Assembly: GCF_012927205.1 (NCBI RefSeq)
Contig: NZ_JABBGC010000001.1
Location: forward strand, 3,534,810 to 3,598,809
Reading direction: 5' to 3'
Origin: Chitinophaga fulva
GTDB taxonomy: Bacteria; Bacteroidota; Bacteroidia; Chitinophagales; Chitinophagaceae
Length of the DNA: 64,000 bases
In this document: piece after piece, positions 44,219 through 51,208 of the stretch
How positions within the stretch are numbered: position 1 is the first letter of the stretch
Layout: each line of letters begins with the position of its first letter
The notes under the pieces: generated by a model
Told to the model about the DNA's origin: nothing
Databases searched by the model: none
What the model saw: only the letters and a program-made list of their open reading frames with translations
Translations under genes and position numbers: made by a program

Positions 44219-46999
44219 ATGATAAAATTCCGCGTTATGCCAGAGAAGCTATTGATCGTATTGTTATTGTTTATTACGGTGGCCTGTACCGCACAAACCG
44301 GCCAAACGACGTTAGACCGTCTGCGTTGTGAATACCGTGAAAACCCGTTAGGCATTGATGCCACCGCGCCCCGTCTGAGCTGGGAGATCACCAGTAACAA
44401 ACGCAACCTGATGCAACAGGCCTATCAGATTATGGTGGCTTCCTCCCTGGCCGACCTGAAAGCAGGTAAAGCAGACCTCTGGAATTCCGGTAAAATCAGT
44501 TCAGACCAGTCCCTTGGCGTGGTATACGCCGGTAAACCGCCGGGCACCGGTGATGCCTGTTTCTGGAAAGTGAAAGTATGGACCAGTGACGGAAAGGAAT
44601 CTGCCTGGAGCACGCCGGCATCGTGGTCAATGGGGCTGCTGCGGCCGTCTGACTGGCAGGCGGTATGGATAGGCATGGACAGTGCTTTCGCCGGAGACCG
44701 GCCCACGGATACCTTTACCCGTTTGTCGGCAAGGTACCTGAGAAAAGATTTCCGTCTCCCTAAAAAAGTAAAAAAAGCAACCGCCTATATTAGTGGGGTA
44801 GGATTGTATGAGCTGTATCTCAATGGTACTAAAACCGGTAAAGACGTGTTAGCTCCCGGTCCTACAGAATATAATAAACGTACATTTTACAACACTTACG
44901 ATGTCACTTCACAACTGCAACAGGGGGATAACGCTATCGGCGCTATCCTCGGCAATGGACGTTATTTCTCCATGAGAGGCAATGGTTCAGGGTTACCACC
45001 GATTACTAATTTCGGTTATCCTAAAATGATCTGTCAGGTGAATGTGATTTATGAAGATGGCTCTACAGAGAAAATTGTTACGGATAACAGTTGGAAAGTA
45101 ACTGCCGCCGGCCCGGTAGGCACCAATAATGAATATGACGGTGAAGAATATGATGCCACCAAAGAAATGCCGGGATGGAGCAAACCTGGTTTCAATGCTG
45201 CTTCCTGGCTGCCGGTCCAATTGGTCTCAAGGCCGGGTGAGCTGCTGGTGGCGCAGATGAACAACAATATTCGTGTAATGGACACCGTGAGGGCGCTGCA
45301 TGTAAAAGAGGTGAAGCCTGGTGTGTTTATCTACGATATGGGCCAGAACTTCGTGGGGTGGGTACGGTTGAAAGTGAAAGGTCCGCGTGGAACACAGGTC
45401 GTGTTGCGGTTTGCAGAAAGGTTGAAGGACGACGGTACCTTGTATATGGCGAACCTGCGCTCCGCGAAGGTAACGGACAAGTATACACTGAATGGAAAAG
45501 GTACAGAAGATTGGGAACCTCGTTTTACGTACCATGGTTTCCGTTATGTGGAGGTGACCGGTTATCCCGGAAAGCCCGACCTTGGGGCTGTTGAGGGCAG
45601 GGTGGTGTATGATGACATGGCCACCACCGGTCATTTTGAAACGTCCAATGATGTGATCAATCAGATTTACAAAAATGCTTACCGGGGAATCCGGGGCAAC
45701 TATCGCGGTATGCCTACTGATTGCCCGCAACGTGATGAGCGCATGGGATGGCTGGGTGACCGTGCCGTTGGCGCCAGAGGGGAGAGCTTTATTTTTGGCA
45801 ATCACCTGTTGTACGCCAAATGGTTGCAGGATATCGAAGATGCGCAAACACCCGAAGGCAGCGTGCCTGACGTAGCGCCATCCTACTGGCGCATGTACTC
45901 CGATAACATGACCTGGCCTGCCGCTTACCTGATCATCGCCAACCTAATGTATGAACAATATGGTGACGATCAACCTATTCGCCGTCACTACGCCTCCATG
46001 AAAAAGTGGATGGCCTACATGAAGGACAAATACATGAAGGATGATATCCTGACCAAAGATACTTACGGCGACTGGTGTATGCCGCCTGAATCCCCTGAGC
46101 TGATCCATTCCAAAGACCCGGCCCGCAAGACGGCAGGAGATTTCCTCGGAACGTCCTTCTATTATCATCTGTTGACCCTGATGGAAAGTTTTGCCAGCAT
46201 TACCGGTAACACTGCGGATGTGACAACATTCAAAAACCTCGAAGAAAAAGTGAAGACAGCTTTTAACAAGAAGTTTTTGAATGAAGAAGGTGGTTATTAT
46301 GCCAACAATACACCCACTGCCAATATCTTCTCGCTGGCTTATCAGCTGGCCCCGGAAGACCGGCGCAAACAGGTGTTCCAGCATATTGCGGATAAAACGC
46401 TCAACGATTACAAAGGTCATATCAGCACTGGTCTGGTAGGCGCGGAATGGCTTATGCGCACACTCACCAGCTATGGCAGAGGTGATATTGCCTACAAACT
46501 GGCGACAAATACGACCTATCCCAGTTGGGGATATATGGCGAAAGAAGGCGCCACCACCATCTGGGAGCTGTGGAATGGTAACACGGCCGATCCTGCCATG
46601 AACTCCGGTAATCATGTGATGCTATTGGGCGATCTGGTGGTGTGGTATTATCAAAATCTCGGCGCTATCCAGCCAAACCCTGCAGCCCCGGGATTTAAAA
46701 ATATCATTATGAAACCATTGGTAGTGGGTGATCTGAAAAAGGTAGATGCTTCCTATCATTCAGGTTACGGTTTGATACGCAGCAACTGGGAGAAAATAGA
46801 CCAATCTTTTAAATGGCGTGTAAGCATTCCCGTTAATACCAGGGCTACTGTTTATGTGCCGTCAAAAGAGGCTAAAAATATCAAGGAAGGAGGTAAGCCC
46901 ATCGGAGACAACAAGGATGTGAAATTCTTAAGGATGGAAGATGGTTATGCCGTGTATGAAATTCCTTCGGGGAACTATGATATACAAGATGATTTCTGA
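44219..46999 (+). CDS. GH78 alpha-L-rhamnosidase, secreted
   Basis: This 926-aa enzyme (alternative start 44237) has a signal peptide ending near ITVACTAQ, so it is periplasmic or outer-membrane. Domain order follows family GH78: an N-terminal fibronectin-like domain (PLGIDATAPRLSWEITSN), a lectin-like beta domain (AYISGVGLYELYLNGTKTGK), and the (alpha/alpha)6 catalytic barrel. The barrel begins around PTDCPQRDERMGWLGDRA (Asp501, Glu507) and also carries ATTIWELWNGNT, whose Glu783 is the expected second catalytic acid. A C-terminal beta domain ends the protein. It releases alpha-L-rhamnose from polysaccharides such as rhamnogalacturonan or from glycosides. It stands as a single-gene unit with its own terminator. 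Its stop codon lies inside a repeat motif that recurs at 63.3 kb. Confidence 0.93.
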   Translation: MIKFRVMPEKLLIVLLLFITVACTAQTGQTTLDRLRCEYRENPLGIDATAPRLSWEITSNKRNLMQQAYQIMVASSLADLKAGKADLWNSGKISSDQSLGVVYAGKPPGTGDACFWKVKVWTSDGKESAWSTPASWSMGLLRPSDWQAVWIGMDSAFAGDRPTDTFTRLSARYLRKDFRLPKKVKKATAYISGVGLYELYLNGTKTGKDVLAPGPTEYNKRTFYNTYDVTSQLQQGDNAIGAILGNGRYFSMRGNGSGLPPITNFGYPKMICQVNVIYEDGSTEKIVTDNSWKVTAAGPVGTNNEYDGEEYDATKEMPGWSKPGFNAASWLPVQLVSRPGELLVAQMNNNIRVMDTVRALHVKEVKPGVFIYDMGQNFVGWVRLKVKGPRGTQVVLRFAERLKDDGTLYMANLRSAKVTDKYTLNGKGTEDWEPRFTYHGFRYVEVTGYPGKPDLGAVEGRVVYDDMATTGHFETSNDVINQIYKNAYRGIRGNYRGMPTDCPQRDERMGWLGDRAVGARGESFIFGNHLLYAKWLQDIEDAQTPEGSVPDVAPSYWRMYSDNMTWPAAYLIIANLMYEQYGDDQPIRRHYASMKKWMAYMKDKYMKDDILTKDTYGDWCMPPESPELIHSKDPARKTAGDFLGTSFYYHLLTLMESFASITGNTADVTTFKNLEEKVKTAFNKKFLNEEGGYYANNTPTANIFSLAYQLAPEDRRKQVFQHIADKTLNDYKGHISTGLVGAEWLMRTLTSYGRGDIAYKLATNTTYPSWGYMAKEGATTIWELWNGNTADPAMNSGNHVMLLGDLVVWYYQNLGAIQPNPAAPGFKNIIMKPLVVGDLKKVDASYHSGYGLIRSNWEKIDQSFKWRVSIPVNTRATVYVPSKEAKNIKEGGKPIGDNKDVKFLRMEDGYAVYEIPSGNYDIQDDF

Positions 47000-47019
47000 T
47001 GCTCCTGATGCGAGGAGAT
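46996..47019 (+). repeat. Copy of a short repeated extragenic motif
   Basis: CTGATGCTCCTGAT, four variable bases, then GGAGAT. The same 14+6 pattern forms both arms of the inverted repeat at 63318-63440. Here the motif's TGA (46997-46999) is the stop codon of the rhamnosidase. Confidence 0.6.
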
Positions 47020-47037
47020 AAGAGCGGTGAATGTTGT

Positions 47038-47072
47038 CCCCATTGGTTTGTTGCCAGTGGGGCATTTTTTAT
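47038..47072 (+). terminator. Rho-independent terminator of the rhamnosidase gene
   Basis: CCCCATTGG (47038-47046) pairs with CCAGTGGGG (47054-47062) with one G-T wobble and a 7-base loop, followed by CATTTTTTATT. It lies 39 bases after the stop, in front of the convergent DUF1835-type gene. Confidence 0.8.
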
Positions 47073-47117
47073 TATGGGTTAATGCGTAATGCGTCTTCCC
47101 ATTTTAGTCTGCCGCGC

Positions 47118-47891
47118 TTACTTTTTGGCAAGTTTTACCCGAAAGTCTCTCATGGAAGTGCGTGGCGCATCTGCTACTACCTGCCCGGTGACGATCAGGT
47201 GCTCCAGCCTGGAGCTGATGAATGCATCATCGAGGTTATTACGCCGATCACTAAATCCCATTACTTGTCCGATTACTCTGGCAGCAGGCTTCCAGCGGTT
47301 GCTGCATCGCGCCAGGACCTCGTGGTCATGTGCCGAAAGGTCCAAAAACTGTAGCATGCCGTGTTCGTCGCATTCCCTGAGCTGTTCCGGGCGTGATACG
47401 ATGTTTTCATATTCACGGGCCAGTGTGTTGCGTTCTGCGATGCTCAGCGATACTGCCTGGTTAATCAGCGGCGCCAGTTGATCGGCGGAATAAAAGATAA
47501 GGCTGTACAAGTCATGTATGGGCGGGACTTTCACCAGTATAACGTTAACGGGTACATTTTCCAGCCAGTGGCAGGCCATTCTGGTGAAAACATAGTCATC
47601 TCCATCGCCGGCGGCCCATATGATCAGCCTGTCTACCGGTTTATCAAGTAAGCGGGCCTTTAACTGCAGCCAGGGCGCAAATGCATCAGGTCCACCATCT
47701 GACCAGTTGGTACCTTTCTTTACGTAGTTGAGGCTCCGCAGAAATTCTTTTCTTATCAAGCCGTCGTTCAGGGGGCCGGTGCCGGGAATATCGTTGATAG
47801 CGTAAGTTTCGCCGGTCAGCAGCTGTTCCTTTATGGCTTGATAAAGCGTGCCGGCAGCGGGGAGGGATGCGGTAAGATGTAAGTCTGACAT
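47118..47891 (-). CDS. DUF1835/DUF3658-type protein
   Basis: This is a 257-aa cytoplasmic protein. The N-terminal half (DLHLTASLPAAGTLYQAIKE, then DRLIIWAAGDGDDYVFTRMA, then WLENVPVNVILVKV) matches the layout of DUF1835 proteins. The C-terminal ~90 residues (GQVMGFSDRRNNLDDAFISS, then VADAPRTSMRDFRVKL) match DUF3658. The assignment is by pattern memory, without a named catalytic motif. The role of this family is unknown. It is divergent from the ArsR gene across a 98-base spacer that contains palindromic operators, so ArsR might also influence it. Confidence 0.7.
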   Translation of the reverse strand: MSDLHLTASLPAAGTLYQAIKEQLLTGETYAINDIPGTGPLNDGLIRKEFLRSLNYVKKGTNWSDGGPDAFAPWLQLKARLLDKPVDRLIIWAAGDGDDYVFTRMACHWLENVPVNVILVKVPPIHDLYSLIFYSADQLAPLINQAVSLSIAERNTLAREYENIVSRPEQLRECDEHGMLQFLDLSAHDHEVLARCSNRWKPAARVIGQVMGFSDRRNNLDDAFISSRLEHLIVTGQVVADAPRTSMRDFRVKLAKK

Positions 47892-47934
47892 AAAATGAAT
47901 ATAAGTAAATCTGTCTGTCGCATTTTTTTATTTT

Positions 47935-47977
47935 TTTGTAACCAATCGGTTACTTATATTTGTAACTGAACGGTTAC
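47935..47977 (+). promoter_or_regulatory. Promoter and paired palindromic operators of the ArsR gene
   Basis: A Bacteroidota-type promoter is visible: TTTG (47935-47938) and TATATTTG (47955-47962), 16 bases apart. A perfect palindrome GTAACC-AATC-GGTTAC (47938-47953) fills the space between the boxes, and a related imperfect one, GTAACTGAACGGTTAC (47962-47977), begins at the last base of the -7 box. Spacing between the two is 24 bases. This layout indicates autorepression by the ArsR protein encoded 12 bases downstream. Confidence 0.75.
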
Positions 47978-47989
47978 AAATTAAATTTT

Positions 47990-48322
47990 ATGCGCAGAGA
48001 TGTTTTTCAGGCGATAGCAGACCCTACGAGAAGGGAGATTATTCATCTGTTGGCTGACAGGTCGTTGAGCCTGAACATGGTGGCTGATCATTTTGATATC
48101 AGCCGTCCGGCGATTTCCAAACATGTTAAGATATTGACAGAGTGCGGGCTTATTATTATCCAGCAGCAGGGGAGGGAGCGTCATTGCAAGGCTAATCTGC
48201 ATCAACTGAAAGAGGTATCGGAATGGGTGGAGAATTACCGCCGGTTCTGGAACAGGAAACTGGATGCACTGGAAGCTTTCCTGGAAGAAGATGGTAAGAA
48301 GAAAAAGAAAAAAAATAAATAA
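47990..48322 (+). CDS. ArsR-family (SdpR-like) winged-helix repressor
   Basis: This 110-aa protein has the ArsR HTH: MRRDVFQAIADPTRREIIHL, then MVADHFDISRPAISKHVKIL (recognition helix), then the GLIIIQQQGRERHCKANLHQ wing and the LKEVSEWVENYRRFWNRKLD helix. It lacks the ELCV metal-binding box, as expected for the SdpR/metal-independent branch that is usually encoded with an AHSA1-type protein. It ends in a Lys-rich tail (KKKKKKNK). It probably autorepresses through the palindromes just upstream and co-transcribes the SRPBCC gene 20 bases later. Confidence 0.9.
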   Translation: MRRDVFQAIADPTRREIIHLLADRSLSLNMVADHFDISRPAISKHVKILTECGLIIIQQQGRERHCKANLHQLKEVSEWVENYRRFWNRKLDALEAFLEEDGKKKKKKNK

Positions 48323-48342
48323 TCACCCATAAATCATGTTTT

Positions 48343-48804
48343 ATGAAAAATCAACCGCTGGTCGTTGAACGGTTACTGAATGCACCTGTTAATCAGGTTT
48401 GGGAAGCATTGACAGTGAAAGAAAAGATGAAAGTATGGTACTTTGAGGTATCAGATTTTAAACCGGAAGTAGGGTTTGCGTTTAGTTTTGTTGCTGCGGA
48501 CCAGGGTGTTAAGTACATCCATCATTGTGTGGTGACAGCTGTGGTGCCGGACAGAAAACTGTCATACTCCTGGAAGTATGAAGATTACGAAGGCGAATCC
48601 TTGCTGACATTTGAATTGGAGCCGGAAGGAGATAAGACGAGGCTGATATTAACACACGAAGGACTGGAGACTTTCCCGCAGCATCTGAAATCCTTTACCA
48701 GGGAAAGCTTCACCGGTGGCTGGAATTACTTTATCAACAATGCGCTGCCGAAGTACCTGGACCCGGAGTTTGTACCGGAGCCTGCGAGTGAAACACGGTG
48801 CTAG
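48343..48804 (+). CDS. SRPBCC/AHSA1-type protein
   Basis: This 153-aa cytoplasmic protein of the START/Bet v1-like superfamily starts with VERLLNAPVNQVWEALTVKE. Other hallmarks are WYFEVSDFKPEVGFAFSF, YSWKYEDYEGESLLTFELEP and LTHEGLETFP, followed by the C-terminal helix (ESFTGGWNYFINNALPKYLD). Members bind hydrophobic ligands or act as Hsp90 co-chaperone-like proteins; the substrate cannot be told. It forms an operon with the upstream ArsR gene, a frequent pair. Confidence 0.88.
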   Translation: MKNQPLVVERLLNAPVNQVWEALTVKEKMKVWYFEVSDFKPEVGFAFSFVAADQGVKYIHHCVVTAVVPDRKLSYSWKYEDYEGESLLTFELEPEGDKTRLILTHEGLETFPQHLKSFTRESFTGGWNYFINNALPKYLDPEFVPEPASETRC

Positions 48805-48859
48805 GATGGAAGTTCCCTGCTACGAACAGTTTTCGGGCTGAAGGACTTACATTTGAAGT

Positions 48860-49456
48860 ATGAAGCAACAAATTTTAGATAAGATAGAAAAGCTGGGTGG
48901 CAACATTCAACGGGCGAATGGTGCCACCCTTCCGGAAATATGGCAGGGAATCACTTTCAGTCATCCGCTTTGGACTAAAGACTGGGAAGGATATGGACTT
49001 GATAAATTTTATGAGGAACATCAGGCCTTGTACACAACCAGCCAGGATACTTTCTATGACAACCTGCTGGCGCATTATTTCTCTGACCATGAAATACCTT
49101 ACGGACAGGATTTCTTCCGTTCCTGGCTGTTTACCCCGTTTAAAGTTGGCTCCCACGATGATGGCGAGTTAGACGGGCTCGTTGAAGAAGAGGAAATCAG
49201 GGAAGTTGTCAAAGGCGCTGAGCTGGACTTCATGTGTATTTTCTCTTCCTACGGTTTTCCCGATCACTATTTTGTATGTTTGACCGATCCCAACCCGGAG
49301 AATCCGATTGTTTATAGTACAGATCACGAAGTCTATTTTCAGGAGATCGATAACCGCGGAACGCTGGAAGATTTCCTGGAAAGATATATGACCAAAGACG
49401 AGTTTTTGCAGGTGGCCAAAAAGCATATCGAATCCAGTTTAAGCTCCCTCTCATAA
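48860..49456 (+). CDS. SMI1/KNR4-like acidic protein
   Basis: This is a 198-aa soluble, acidic protein. Long aromatic stretches (FSHPLWTKDWEGYGLDKFYE) precede an acidic run (DDGELDGLVEEEEIREVVKG) and a PIVYSTDHEVYFQEIDNRGT, LEDFLERYM end. The segment NPIVYSTDHEVYF...FLERYM resembles the end of SMI1/KNR4 (SUKH) proteins, where a loading statement is followed by a final helix. SUKH proteins often serve as immunity proteins, but no toxin gene is adjacent here. The family call is tentative. Start ATG 48860. Confidence 0.5.
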   Translation: MKQQILDKIEKLGGNIQRANGATLPEIWQGITFSHPLWTKDWEGYGLDKFYEEHQALYTTSQDTFYDNLLAHYFSDHEIPYGQDFFRSWLFTPFKVGSHDDGELDGLVEEEEIREVVKGAELDFMCIFSSYGFPDHYFVCLTDPNPENPIVYSTDHEVYFQEIDNRGTLEDFLERYMTKDEFLQVAKKHIESSLSSLS

Positions 49457-49523
49457 ACCACCTTTATCCGATACCTTAACCCTGGGGAATCGGGATGCCC
49501 GGGATTTTATTATCTTGCCCCTT

Positions 49524-50102
49524 ATGGGTCGATTTTCTTTATCCAATATTATTTACACCCTGCTGTTAGCTGGGCTACTGGCAATTCTGTTCATCCCTGG
49601 AGGGAAGGTATGGTTCATGCAGCAGCTGATGAAAGTGGGTTTGTTGCAGCCGTCAGTACCAAAAACAAATGAAGATGCCTGGCCAGCGCCGGAGATGCTT
49701 TTCCGCGATGCTGCGGGTGCGCCGGTGGCATTGTCTTCCCTGAAGGGCAAAGTGGTGTTTATCAATTTCTGGGCTACCTGGTGCCCGCCGTGCAGGGCGG
49801 AGATGCCTTCCGTGGACCGCTTGTACCGCCAATGGAAAGATAACCCTGGTGCCATGTTCCTGATCGTGGATGCCGACAGTCAGCCGGATAAGGCTGCTGC
49901 CTTTATGCGTGATAATGGTTATCAGTTGCCCGTAGCCTTTCTGGCCGGAAATGTACCCCAAAATGTATACAACGGCACGCTGCCTACCACACTCATCATC
50001 GATAAGGCGGGCCGGATCGTGTTCCGGGAAACCGGCGCGGCAGATTATAGCAGCCGCCGCATGGAACAATATATTCAACAGTTACTGGCTGAAAAGCAAT
50101 AG
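49524..50102 (+). CDS. TlpA-like membrane-anchored thioredoxin
   Basis: ATG 49524 is preferred over an in-frame TTG at 49515. The 192-aa protein has an N-terminal membrane anchor (NIIYTLLLAGLLAILFIPGG) and then a thioredoxin fold with KGKVVFINFWATWCPPCRAE (Cys87, Cys90) and the cis-Pro loop NGTLPTTLIIDKAGRI. Such proteins reduce or isomerise disulfides in the periplasm or supply electrons for cytochrome c or peroxide defence. It appears monocistronic. A weak hairpin (CGGG-ATG-CCCG then a T-rich run) lies between the previous gene and this one. Confidence 0.85.
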   Translation: MGRFSLSNIIYTLLLAGLLAILFIPGGKVWFMQQLMKVGLLQPSVPKTNEDAWPAPEMLFRDAAGAPVALSSLKGKVVFINFWATWCPPCRAEMPSVDRLYRQWKDNPGAMFLIVDADSQPDKAAAFMRDNGYQLPVAFLAGNVPQNVYNGTLPTTLIIDKAGRIVFRETGAADYSSRRMEQYIQQLLAEKQ

Positions 50103-50160
50103 TTTTTGTAAATTTTGGGTATGGTAACCGCTGAAACGGTATAGCTATCCCAAAATTGTT

Positions 50161-50196
50161 TACTTTTGAATAAATATTTCGTTTACAATATTTACT
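50161..50196 (+). promoter_or_regulatory. Promoter and half-operator of the GntR gene
   Basis: TACTTTTG (50161-50168) fits a TAnnTTTG -7 box. GTTTACAA (50181-50188) just before the start codon is a half-site of the inverted repeat found downstream at 50902-50932, suggesting autoregulation. No clear -33 box was found. Confidence 0.5.
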
Positions 50197-50835
50197 ATGA
50201 AAACAGATTCATTAGCCAATAAAGTGTATGTAGAGCTGCGTCGTAAGATTCTTTCCAATCAGCTGGTACCAGGTATGCGCCTGAAAGAAGACGTATGGGC
50301 CAAGAAGACAGAGGTGAGCCGTATGGCCGTGCGGGAAGCGCTGACAAGGCTGCTGGGCGAGAACCTGGTGGTATTCGGAGAGAAGGGTGGTTACTTTGTG
50401 AAGTCCATGACGGCCGAAGATATCCGCCAGATCCGGGAGCTGCGCGAGCTGCTGGAGCTGGGCGCCATCCGGATGGCCATCCACAAGATAGGCAAGGCTG
50501 ATATTACAGCACTGGAAAAGATCTGTGACGACTTTACCAATATGGTGAAAAACGGCTACATGGGCGGCGCCTGTGAAGCAGACATGAAATTCCACGAAAC
50601 CCTGATCTCCCTTGCAGGTAACACCAAGCTGATGGAAATATACCAGTCCAGCAATATCCCCCTGTTTCATATGAAGCTGGGCAAAATGCTGGTGCAGATG
50701 GATGACTATGAACAGACGGACGAAGAGCACCGCGCTATCCTCCATGCCCTGAAAAATAAGGACGTTAAAAAGGCGGAAGATGCACTGGTAAAGCATTTGC
50801 TGCGTGGAGAAGTGACCACCCTGGAAGTAGAATAA
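50197..50835 (+). CDS. GntR-family regulator, FCD (FadR-type) subfamily
   Basis: This 212-aa protein has the N-terminal winged helix: KVYVELRRKILSNQLVPGMR, then EVSRMAVREALTRLLGENLV. An all-helical FCD effector domain follows (IRQIRELRELLELGAIRMAI, DMKFHETLISLAGNTKLMEI, DEEHRAILHALKNKDVKKAE). FCD ligands are typically organic acids or sugar acids and need Asp/His metal ligands; D-x-x-x-H in DMKFHE and H in EEHRAIL fit. It precedes a catabolic operon with an acid-sugar dehydratase, so it probably responds to an aldonate/uronate-type intermediate through the inverted repeat 67 bases downstream. Confidence 0.88.
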   Translation: MKTDSLANKVYVELRRKILSNQLVPGMRLKEDVWAKKTEVSRMAVREALTRLLGENLVVFGEKGGYFVKSMTAEDIRQIRELRELLELGAIRMAIHKIGKADITALEKICDDFTNMVKNGYMGGACEADMKFHETLISLAGNTKLMEIYQSSNIPLFHMKLGKMLVQMDDYEQTDEEHRAILHALKNKDVKKAEDALVKHLLRGEVTTLEVE

Positions 50836-50895
50836 CCCCTTCCTTTTTTATTGTATCTCCCGGATTTTCCCCCTCCTCATATTTTTTCGCAAATA

Positions 50896-50933
50896 TTTTT
50901 TTGTTTACAAAATTTGAATATATTTGTAAACAG
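50896..50933 (+). promoter_or_regulatory. GntR operator overlapping the catabolic-operon promoter
   Basis: TGTTTACAAA (50902-50911) and TTTGTAAACA (50923-50932) form a perfect 10-bp inverted repeat with an 11-base spacer. A TTTG (50900-50903) and TATATTTG (50919-50926) pair gives a Bacteroidota promoter inside it. A half-site also lies before the GntR gene. Binding here would block transcription of the SusC-to-symporter operon. Confidence 0.75.
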
Positions 50934-51208
50934 AGTGGCGAACAACTGACCGTTCCCGGCCGGTACTAAAGCTAACGTTATGTGAAACTCGCGGGCAGTG
51001 CCAACGCAACGTGTAACCGTGCCCGTATTATCAACCTGTAATGCCGACATGTGTTCTTTCATTTAGGACAGTGAACGGTTAATAAAATAAAACGCGAAAA
51101 ACTCATCCTGCGCTGAAATCTATATCCGGCGGATGACATGTCAACAGCAACCGGTGCATGGCTATCCATGCGCACGGGATTATCTAACCATTTTATCTAA
51201 CCAGCATT
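50934..51208 (+). other. Long 5' leader of the susC gene
   Basis: About 275 bases lie between the predicted promoter and the susC start, with no open frame worth calling. A hairpin GCATGG-CTAT-CCATGC lies around 51152-51167. ATCTAACCATTTTATCTAACCAG just before the start is a short direct repeat. No known riboswitch was recognised. Confidence 0.4.

Noticed and set aside
50934..51208. Riboswitch in the susC leader
   Set aside because: The leader is long and has a hairpin, but no conserved box of a known class could be matched.
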